From: Nostocaceae cyanobacterium CSSed10_463m
GTDB taxonomy: Bacteria > Cyanobacteriota > Cyanobacteriia > Cyanobacteriales > Nostocaceae
Direction: 5' to 3'
NCBI GenBank assembly: GCA_003556955.1
Contig: PWQB01000790.1
Location: 1-5,124, forward strand
Length of the DNA: 5,124 nt
Positions 1 through 4,797 of the stretch are shown here, in pieces. The number at the start of each line of letters is the position of its first letter. Positions within the stretch are counted from its first letter, which is position 1. Both the position numbers and the translations under genes were made by a program. The notes under the pieces are model-generated. The model searched no databases. It had not been told where the DNA came from and saw only the letters and a list, made by a program, of their open reading frames with translations.

Positions 1-60
1 CCCTGCCCCCCTTCGACTGCGCTCAGGGCAAGCCTGCTCCCTTGCCTCTTCTCCCTGAGT
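1..60. repeat. Repeat-like, hairpin-capable intergenic stretch upstream of thrS
   Basis: The first 60 bases are non-coding and C-rich, with nested inverted repeats. CTCAGGG at 22-28 is complementary to CCCTGAG at 53-59. Within it, GGCAAG at 27-32 pairs with CTTGCC at 41-46 around an 8-nt loop. CCCTG at 1-5 can alternatively pair with CAGGG at 24-28. The string CTTCGACTGCGCTCAG (11-26) resembles short dispersed intergenic repeats common in cyanobacteria; that is recalled, not checked. The window edge cuts the left side, so the full unit cannot be defined. It could also be the tail of a terminator for a gene to the left. Confidence 0.4.
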
Positions 61-113
61 AGATTTTTCACAGCTTCAACTATTAAAATTATCTTTTTGC
101 AATCACTTCGCTA

Positions 114-1957
114 ATGGTTCAGCAACCGATGTCGCCAAATTCAACTCTCAGTCCATCAGAACAATCCGAAAAAATTTATTTACCTCGTACAGCGAATCGG
201 AAACATTAAAGCAGATTCGCCACACAGCTTCCCACGTAATGGCAATGGCGGTACAAAAGCTGTTTCCTAAAGCGCAAGTTACAATCGGTCCCTGGATTGA
301 AAATGGTTTTTATTACGACTTCGATAGTCCCGAACCATTTAGCGAAAATGATTTGAAAGCCATCAAGAAAGAGATGGTGAAGATTATTAATCGCAAATTA
401 CCTGTTATTCGGGAAGAAGTCAGCCGAGGAGAAGCCGAAAAAAGAATCTCAGAAATTCAAGAACCTTACAAACTCGAAATTCTGGGAGATATTAAACAAG
501 AACCGATCACAATTTACCATCTGGGCAATGAATGGTGGGATTTGTGCGCCGGACCTCACGTAGAAAACACCAGCCAATTAAACCCCAAAGCGATTGAATT
601 AGAAAGTGTCGCCGGTGCTTATTGGCGTGGGGATGAAACCAAGGCGCAGTTACAACGCATCTATGCGACTGCGTGGGAAAGTCCAGAACAACTGGCTGAA
701 TATAAGCGGCGCAAAGAAGAAGCGTTACGAAGAGACCACCGTAAACTCGGTAAGGAACTGGGATTATTTATATTTTCTGAACAAGTGGGGCCGGGTTTAC
801 CTTTGTGGACTCCCAAAGGTACTTTGTTACGGAGTGTGTTAGAAGATTTCCTCAAGAAGGAACAGCTAAAGCGGGGTTATTTACCTGTAGTTACACCGCA
901 CATTGCAAGAGTTGATTTATTTAAAACTTCTGGACACTGGCAAAAGTATAAGGAAGATATGTTTCCTTTGATGTCAGATGATGAGGAAGCCGCAGCTTTA
1001 GAGCAGGGTTTTGTCCTCAAGCCGATGAATTGCCCCTTTCATATCCAAATATACAAGAGTGAGTTACGTTCTTATCGGGAATTACCCATTAGATTAGCTG
1101 AATTTGGTACTGTTTACCGCTACGAACAATCAGGAGAATTGGGTGGTTTAACCAGAGTGCGCGGTTTTACTGTGGATGATTCCCACTTGTTTGTCACTCC
1201 CGAACAGTTAGACAGTGAATTTCTCAACGTGGTGGATTTGATTCTGTCGGTGTTTAAGAGTCTGCAATTGAAGAATTTTAAAGCTAGACTTAGTTTCCGC
1301 GACCCAGCCAGTGATAAGTATATCGGTTCTAATGAAGTTTGGGATAAAGCCGAAGGTGCAATTCGCCGCGCTGTGGAAAAGTTGGGAATGAATTATTTTG
1401 AGGGGATTGGGGAAGCGGCGTTTTATGGCCCCAAACTAGATTTTATCTTTAGTGATGCCTTAGAACGGGAATGGCAATTAGGAACTGTTCAGGTAGATTA
1501 CAACTTACCAGAACGCTTTGATTTGGAATATGTATCTGAAGATGGTTCCCGCCAACGTCCAGTGATGATTCACCGTGCGCCTTTTGGTTCTCTAGAACGG
1601 CTAATTGGGATTTTGATTGAAGAGTACGCTGGTGATTTTCCTTTATGGTTAGCACCTGTGCAAGCGAGATTGTTACCAGTGGGTGAAGCTCAGTTAGATT
1701 TTACCAAAGCCGTTGCCGCAAAAATGGTGGCTGAGGGTATCCGTGCAGAAGTCGATACCAGTGGCGATCGCTTGGGTAAACTTATCCGCAATGCAGAGAA
1801 GCAAAAAATCCCAGTCATGGCGGTGATCGGAGCCAAAGAAGTGGAATCCAACAGCTTGAGTATCCGTACCCGTGCTTCTGGAGAGTTGGGAGCTATCCCT
1901 GTGGATGAGGTAGTGGATAAAATGAAGAATGCGATCGCTAACTTCGAGAACTTCTAA
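114..1957 (+). CDS. thrS: Threonyl-tRNA synthetase, with an apparent one-base frameshift near codon 26
   Basis: This cytoplasmic class II enzyme attaches threonine to tRNA-Thr and hydrolyses mis-charged Ser-tRNA-Thr. The uninterrupted frame runs from ATG 239 (572 aa). In its numbering the zinc/threonine ligands are Cys265 (KPMNCPFH), His316 (DDSHLF) and His445 (VMIHRAP). Motif 2 holds Arg294, motif 3 holds Arg454, and the anticodon-binding domain covers about 470-572. The second half of the editing site is D101-x-C103-x3-H107. The first half, HTASH (221-235), lies upstream of 239 in the same frame, but no ATG, GTG or TTG precedes it there. Another frame starting at ATG 114 gives MVQQPMSPNS...KIYLPRT and hits a stop at 207-209. 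Adding one base at about 190/191 joins both into a 614-aa protein of normal cyanobacterial size without a TGS domain. I therefore place the start at 114. No strong Shine-Dalgarno is visible. A sequencing error is the likeliest cause. Confidence 0.93.
186..194 (+). other. Frameshift site in thrS (one base apparently missing)
   Basis: Up to about 190 the plus frame of ATG 114 reads ...LPRT. From AGC at 191 the frame of the long thrS reading frame reads SESETLKQIRHTASH, which continues sensibly. The junction CGT-AC-AGC lacks one base. ACN always encodes Thr, so any inserted base restores the protein. No slippery heptamer or downstream pseudoknot is evident, so programmed frameshifting is unlikely. 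Confidence 0.8.
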
Positions 1958-1965
1958 CCATCAAT

Positions 1966-2042
1966 AGACTAGTACAGCACGGCGGAGATAAATCAAAAGC
2001 CTATAGAACAAGCCTTTTGACTTCCGCCTTGCGGCCTAGTCT
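1966..2042. repeat. MITE-like palindromic hairpin between thrS and the Rpn-like gene
   Basis: This 77-bp segment folds as nested stems. AGACTAG (1966-1972) pairs with CTAGTCT (2036-2042). GGCGGA (1981-1986) pairs with TCCGCC (2023-2028). TCAAAAG (1993-1999) pairs with CTTTTGA (2014-2020). Terminal inverted repeats, small size and lack of coding capacity suggest a MITE or dispersed hairpin repeat of the kind seen in Nostocales intergenic DNA. No clear target-site duplication is visible. Because it lies between two converging genes, 9 nt after the thrS stop, it may also act as a bidirectional transcription barrier. It supplies the stop codon of the minus-strand gene. Confidence 0.65.
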
Positions 2043-2287
2043 AACCACGACTGCAAATCAGCCATACTGCTAAAATCAAGCAAGGCTTCCCCCAGATTTT
2101 CTAATTGTTCTAAAGAGAGAGTTTCAACACGCTGACGCACATCTTGAGGTAATTCTCCCACTCGTCGAGTTAGTTGGCGCAGAATGAGCGATCTTTCTCT
2201 TTGTAATCCTTCTTCCCGACCTTCTTCCCGACCTTCTTCCTTGATTTCCCTGTAAACTCGCGTTTCTTTGAGTGTTATTCCTAGCAT
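2036..2287 (-). CDS. Putative internally initiated 83-aa protein (RpnS-like C-terminal domain)
   Basis: Met201 of the Rpn-like protein (ATG complement of 2285-2287) is preceded on the coding strand by GGAGGT, with GGAGG at 2296-2300 leaving 8 nt to the ATG. This is a stronger ribosome-binding site than the one for the full-length protein (AGGA). Translation would give 83 aa in the same frame: MLGITLKETR..., the EEGR/EEGR/EEGL repeat at residues 17-28, then the whole DUF4351 domain. Rpn genes in enterobacteria are reported to make exactly such a separate C-terminal product, which binds and blocks the full-length toxin. The SD and ATG are seen; translation and antitoxin role are inferred. The SD also falls in codons for the R-E-V-E-A segment, so chance is possible. 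Confidence 0.45.
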   Translation of the reverse strand: MLGITLKETRVYREIKEEGREEGREEGLQRERSLILRQLTRRVGELPQDVRQRVETLSLEQLENLGEALLDFSSMADLQSWLD

Positions 2288-2887
2288 CGCTTCAACCTCC
2301 CTGCGGCTTAATTTTTCAAACTTGTAAACCATGATTGTGGTAACTAATTCAATTATGGCGCTACTTGCGGTTTCTGCTTCCTCACAAGCAGAACGTTCAA
2401 GTAAATACTTAGCCTCAGAGGGTGCTTGTTCTGAGTCTACAGTGGTTAATACCATTAATGCTACCCATAAAGGTAATTGACGAATATCTCCCAATTCATC
2501 CAAATACACTCGATGCACCTGATTACCGTTCAGGAAACCGCGATGAGGATAAATATTACTTTGTTCAATACTGCGTGATGGGTAAATTATCACTGCTTGC
2601 CAATCGCTAAATCTATCACTGTTGCGGTAGAAATATAATGAGGATTCGGCAAAGACTCGCTCATAAAGTTTTTCGTCTTTCTGAAATTGCACTTCACAGA
2701 AATACACCACACCCGGACTTTCATTTTCTGGTGGTAAAAATACCCCATCAATTTCAAATTTAGGTTCTTTGACAGCTACCGAATCAAAGCGATATGCCTG
2801 TGCATTTGCTGGCGGATTTGTCAATAGTTCAAATAATAAAGTCGGGGATTGTTGAAATAGTTGATAAAATATGGAATCTCGGCGCAT
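2036..2887 (-). CDS. Rpn-family PD-(D/E)XK nuclease-like protein (DUF2887 + DUF4351)
   Basis: This 283-aa protein is of the type annotated in cyanobacteria as Rpn recombination-promoting nuclease/putative transposase. Residues 1 to about 165 match the DUF2887 pattern: MRRDSIFYQLFQ start, then FEIDGVFLPP with Asp47, then E65-V-Q67 on the next strand. This is a PD-(D/E)XK core in which Gln replaces Lys, as is usual in Rpn relatives. Residues 165-215 are helical, 217-228 are EEGR repeats, and about 233-283 match DUF4351 (LILRQLTRRVGELP...SLEQLENLGEALLDF). Start 2887 is supported by AGGA 9 nt upstream (TCCT at 2897-2900 on the plus strand). The TAG stop (2036-2038) lies within the flanking hairpin arm. 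The gene converges on thrS and diverges from thrB. Experimentally studied Rpn proteins are DNA nucleases or toxins; activity here is inferred. An internal start may give a second product. Confidence 0.88.
   Translation of the reverse strand: MRRDSIFYQLFQQSPTLLFELLTNPPANAQAYRFDSVAVKEPKFEIDGVFLPPENESPGVVYFCEVQFQKDEKLYERVFAESSLYFYRNSDRFSDWQAVIIYPSRSIEQSNIYPHRGFLNGNQVHRVYLDELGDIRQLPLWVALMVLTTVDSEQAPSEAKYLLERSACEEAETASSAIIELVTTIMVYKFEKLSRREVEAMLGITLKETRVYREIKEEGREEGREEGLQRERSLILRQLTRRVGELPQDVRQRVETLSLEQLENLGEALLDFSSMADLQSWLD
2208..2240. repeat. 12-bp tandem repeat encoding a four-residue repeat
   Basis: The plus-strand unit CCTTCTTCCCGA occurs at 2208-2219 and 2220-2231, then nine bases of a third copy at 2232-2240 (about 2.75 copies). 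It is in frame in the minus-strand gene and encodes residues 217-228, E-E-G-R / E-E-G-R / E-E-G-L. The nearly identical DNA copies suggest recent slippage expansion. The unit length equals four codons, so copy-number change would lengthen the helix without breaking the frame. Confidence 0.9.
2296..2300 (-). promoter_or_regulatory. Internal Shine-Dalgarno within the Rpn-like gene
   Basis: CCTCC on the plus strand reads GGAGG(T) on the coding strand, 8 nt before the in-frame ATG at 2287. It is the best Shine-Dalgarno match I found in the window and favours internal initiation of the 83-aa C-terminal product. Confidence 0.5.
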
Positions 2888-2902
2888 GAAAGATGTTCCT
2901 AG

Positions 2903-2940
2903 ATGAGCGCAATAGTTAAAGATGTGTCAAAAGCGCTCAT
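2903..2940. repeat. 8-bp inverted repeat in the divergent region
   Basis: ATGAGCGC (2903-2910) is the exact reverse complement of GCGCTCAT (2933-2940), with a 22-bp spacer. It sits just upstream of the minus-strand Rpn-like start (2887). The spacer contains TTGACA on the minus strand (2925-2930), a perfect -35 hexamer, but no convincing -10 lies at 16-18 nt. It could be an operator for the Rpn-like gene; no known regulator motif is recognised. Confidence 0.4.
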
Positions 2941-2994
2941 TTGTCTTAATCATCTTAACCCTCAAGGACTGCAAATCATCCAGATTTTCTCAAC

Positions 2995-3002
2995 GCGATC
3001 GC
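2995..3002. repeat. HIP1 octamer GCGATCGC (intergenic copy)
   Basis: This is the highly iterated palindrome of cyanobacterial genomes. The other copies in the window are at 1764, 1931, 3494, 3985, 4232 and 4921, all inside coding sequence. This is the only intergenic one. Confidence 0.9.
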
Positions 3003-3011
3003 TCACTTCGA

Positions 3012-3040
3012 GTAGAGACGTTCCGCCGGAACGTCTCTAC
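3012..3040. repeat. Perfect 29-bp palindrome (dispersed GTAGAGACG-type repeat)
   Basis: Arms GTAGAGACGTTCCG (3012-3025) and CGGAACGTCTCTAC (3027-3040) are exact complements around a single central C at 3026. Its core resembles the GTAGAGACGTTCC/GGAACGTCTCTAC palindromes that recur in intergenic DNA of Nostoc-type genomes, which is recalled rather than searched. As RNA it would fold into a very stable hairpin in the thrB leader. No U-run follows, so it is not a typical terminator. Confidence 0.8.
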
Positions 3041-3097
3041 AAGGGTTTCAAACTCTTGAGCAAATCAACCCTTAACATGAGATGCTGGTTGATGATT

Positions 3098-3103
3098 GGA
3101 GAG
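3098..3103 (+). promoter_or_regulatory. Shine-Dalgarno that fixes the thrB start
   Basis: GGAGAG lies 9 nt before ATG 3113. It decides between this ATG and earlier in-frame ATGs at 2903, 3077 and 3092, which would add residues not found in homoserine kinases. Confidence 0.75.
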
Positions 3104-3112
3104 TATTTGCAG

Positions 3113-4030
3113 ATGTCTGTTATTTCTAGTATCACTGTTACCGTTCCCGCCACTACAGCTAACTTGGGGCCTGGTTTTGACTGTATCGGTGCAGCTTTAA
3201 CGCTGTACAACAAGTTTAAATTCACTGCCTTAGATGAGGGTGGATTAATTATTGATGTCACAGGTGCAGAAGCTGAAAAGGTGCAAACTGATGAAAGTAA
3301 TCTGCTGTATCAGGCTTTTGTCAAGTTATATCAATATATAGGACAAACACCGCCATCGGTAAAAATGGAAATTCAGCTTGGTGTACCCTTAGCCAGAGGT
3401 TTGGGTAGTTCAGCGACAGCCATTGTCGGCGGTTTAGTGGGTGCGAATCAATTAGCGGGTGCGCCTTTGACTCAGTTACAGGTGATGGAATTAGCGATCG
3501 CAATGGAAGGACATCCTGATAATGTAGTTCCAGCCCTCTTGGGGGGATGTCGTCTCGCTGCTACCAGTGCCGATAATTGGGAGATTTGCGATATTCCTTG
3601 GGATGAAGATATTGTCCCGGTGGTAGCTATTCCAGATTTTGAACTTTCCACCAGTGAAGCCCGACAAGTTTTACCCACCCAAGTCAGTCGTGCAGATGCC
3701 ATTTTTAACACAGCACATTTGGGGTTATTGTTGCGCGGTTTGCAAACAGGTAAGGGAGAATGGTTAAGCACAGCTTTACAAGATAAGTTGCATCAACCAT
3801 ATCGCCAAGCTTTGATTCCTGGTTACGATGCTGTGAATGCAGCTGCAATGAAAGCTGGTGCTTATGGCATGGTAATTAGTGGTGCAGGGCCGACACTGTT
3901 AGCTTTAGTAGATCAGTTACATTCCCAGGCTGTAGAAGCAGCTATGTTATCAGCTTGGCAATCAACAGGAATTACAGCCACAGTGCGATCGCTTTCTCTG
4001 GATACCCAAGGTGCAAGCTACCAAGGATAA
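3113..4030 (+). CDS. thrB: Homoserine kinase
   Basis: ThrB phosphorylates L-homoserine with ATP to O-phosphohomoserine, the step before threonine synthase, in the cytoplasm. The 305-aa protein has the GHMP-kinase signatures in order. An N-terminal strand leads into [16 protein letters not shown] (11-26). The nucleotide-binding loop is [12 protein letters not shown] (92-103). EGHPDN (132-137) carries the Glu expected to bind Mg. [10 protein letters not shown] is at 179-188, and the C-terminal GHMP motif SGAGPT at 256-261. Length is normal for the family. The frame is open back to an ATG at 2903, but those 70 codons run through a dispersed palindrome and have no homoserine-kinase character. ATG 3113 has a well-placed GGAGAG and begins [20 protein letters not shown]. 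The next gene follows after 6 nt, so they are probably co-transcribed. I saw no convincing promoter directly upstream. Confidence 0.96.
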   Translation: MSVISSITVTVPATTANLGPGFDCIGAALTLYNKFKFTALDEGGLIIDVTGAEAEKVQTDESNLLYQAFVKLYQYIGQTPPSVKMEIQLGVPLARGLGSSATAIVGGLVGANQLAGAPLTQLQVMELAIAMEGHPDNVVPALLGGCRLAATSADNWEICDIPWDEDIVPVVAIPDFELSTSEARQVLPTQVSRADAIFNTAHLGLLLRGLQTGKGEWLSTALQDKLHQPYRQALIPGYDAVNAAAMKAGAYGMVISGAGPTLLALVDQLHSQAVEAAMLSAWQSTGITATVRSLSLDTQGASYQG

Positions 4031-4036
4031 ACCGTA

Positions 4037-4549
4037 ATGATTGACCCAATTCATACAGAAATCACCACCCTCAACTCACAAATTCAGGCGCTCCAGCAAG
4101 AACGAGCGACGCTGACTATTAATAATGTCTTATCCGCCAAGAGTGATTCACCTTCCGCAATGGTGGAAGCTTGTCGCCGCCAGGCCAGAGAAAATCCCCA
4201 ATTATCTGTAGAACTCAAGGGAATAGACGATGCGATCGCCGCATTACAAATCCAACTACAACAAAAACAAGCTAAATTAGAACATTGGGAAAAAACATCC
4301 AAACAACTTACCCAAGAACAAGAGTTAGAAGCAGCTAGAGAAGTAGCTCAGGTTCATGCTGAACGTATTAATCAACTGGCGGCAGAACTAGCTATGGAAA
4401 TCCGTCTGCTTAAATCTTGTGCTGATTATTTAAGTCCCATGTATTGGCAAGTCTACTACAAGCCTTTTATTACAGGCTTCAAAACCATCTCAGTTCCTTA
4501 TGTGCGCTCGGATGGTGAAGTCTGGACAATTGTGAATCGAATTGTCTGA
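4037..4549 (+). CDS. Conserved-looking hypothetical protein with coiled coil
   Basis: I do not recognise a family for this 170-aa protein. Residues 5-25 and about 55-125 are rich in Gln, Glu, Lys, Ala and Leu with heptad-like spacing and predict coiled coils. Residues 26-54 break them (NNVLSAKSDSPS...CRRQARENPQ). The C-terminal 45 residues are different: aromatic and beta-prone (YLSPMYWQVYYKPF, then FKTISVPYVRSDGEVWTIVNRIV). There is no signal peptide or membrane segment, so it is likely cytosolic. The start is supported by AAGGA (4023-4027), which lies inside the last codons of thrB, 9 nt before ATG 4037. Only 6 nt separate the genes, and a strong terminator follows, so this is the distal gene of a thrB operon. 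Function is unknown; a link to threonine synthesis is only suggested by position. Confidence 0.85.
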   Translation: MIDPIHTEITTLNSQIQALQQERATLTINNVLSAKSDSPSAMVEACRRQARENPQLSVELKGIDDAIAALQIQLQQKQAKLEHWEKTSKQLTQEQELEAAREVAQVHAERINQLAAELAMEIRLLKSCADYLSPMYWQVYYKPFITGFKTISVPYVRSDGEVWTIVNRIV

Positions 4550-4557
4550 AATTGTCC
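4524..4557 (+). repeat. Competing short hairpin arms at the end of the coiled-coil gene
   Basis: GGACAATT (4524-4531) can pair with AATTGTC at 4540-4546 (7 bp, 8-nt loop) or with AATTGTCC at 4550-4557 (8 bp). The stop codon 4547-4549 lies between the two right arms. There is no T-run, so it is not itself a terminator. Confidence 0.45.
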
Positions 4558-4587
4558 GTATCTGTCGAAAATAATGCATTTTAACCT

Positions 4588-4614
4588 AAAAAGGTGGCTT
4601 AAGCCACCTTTTTT
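4588..4614 (+). terminator. Rho-independent terminator after the thrB operon
   Basis: AAAAAGGTGGCTT (4588-4600) is the exact reverse complement of AAGCCACCTTTTT (4601-4613), giving a GC-rich stem GGTGGC/GCCACC capped by TTAA and followed by a T-run. It lies 38 nt after the stop codon at 4549. The A-run on the left makes it usable in both directions. It separates this operon from the ndhD promoters. Confidence 0.93.
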
Positions 4615-4627
4615 ATTATATTTTGTA

Positions 4628-4656
4628 TTGACGTTGCAAAAGTTTACAACTAGAAT
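4628..4656 (+). promoter_or_regulatory. Distal sigma-70-type promoter for ndhD
   Basis: TTGACG (4628-4633), a 17-nt spacer and TAGAAT (4651-4656) form a near-consensus promoter just after the terminator. Transcription would start at about 4663-4665, giving a leader of roughly 130 nt before ndhD that includes the inverted repeats at 4666-4723. Confidence 0.6.
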
Positions 4657-4665
4657 GGTTTTGAC

Positions 4666-4723
4666 AGGAATGAGTGAGTATTTATTCCTAAGATTTTCTC
4701 AAAAAGCGAATATTAGGGATAAA
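4666..4723 (+). repeat. Overlapping inverted repeats between the two ndhD promoters
   Basis: TTTATTCCTAA (4681-4691) pairs with TTAGGGATAAA (4713-4723) over 11 positions with one T-G wobble and a 21-nt loop. AGGAAT (4666-4671) can instead pair with ATTCCT (4684-4689), which sits inside the first arm, so the two folds exclude each other. A second TATTCCT occurs at 4743-4749, exactly 60 bp after the first (4683-4689). Confidence 0.5.
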
Positions 4724-4728
4724 TAACG

Positions 4729-4758
4729 TTTACAAAAGTACATATTCCTTCATATAAT
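4729..4758 (+). promoter_or_regulatory. Proximal sigma-70-type promoter for ndhD
   Basis: TTTACA (4729-4734), an 18-nt spacer and a perfect TATAAT (4753-4758) predict a start near 4765, about 33 nt before the ndhD ATG. The -35 lies in GTTTACAA (4728-4735), which also occurs at 4642-4649 within the distal promoter spacer. Confidence 0.65.
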
Positions 4759-4797
4759 GAAATCATAACCAAAAAGGTAAAACGATTGTCAGAAGTA

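Noticed and set aside
61..113. Promoter or Zur operator for thrS
   Set aside because: AT-rich hexamers such as TATTAA (81-86) lack a matching -35. No Zur-type palindrome is visible, although a zinc-regulated second thrS is known in Anabaena.
186..194. Programmed ribosomal frameshift in thrS
   Set aside because: No slippery heptamer, internal SD or stimulatory hairpin is seen, and ThrRS is not known to use frameshifting.
606..855. Small open frames on both strands inside thrS
   Set aside because: They overlap conserved ThrRS sequence and have no supporting signals.
2925..2930. TTGACA on the minus strand as a promoter for the Rpn-like gene
   Set aside because: No acceptable -10 lies 16-18 nt downstream (best is TCATCT), so I did not list it as a promoter.
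2903..3112. In-frame 70-codon N-terminal extension of ThrB from ATG 2903
   Set aside because: It runs through a dispersed palindrome and a HIP1 site and adds residues foreign to homoserine kinases. ATG 3113 has a good SD and gives the normal family length and N-terminus.
2903..3112. Threonine attenuator with leader peptide before thrB
   Set aside because: The open frame there contains no run of Thr or Ile codons and no terminator with a T-run precedes thrB.
3037..3771. Three minus-strand open frames of 60-99 codons opposite thrB
   Set aside because: They are shadows of the thrB coding frame, with no family signature, and they overlap each other.
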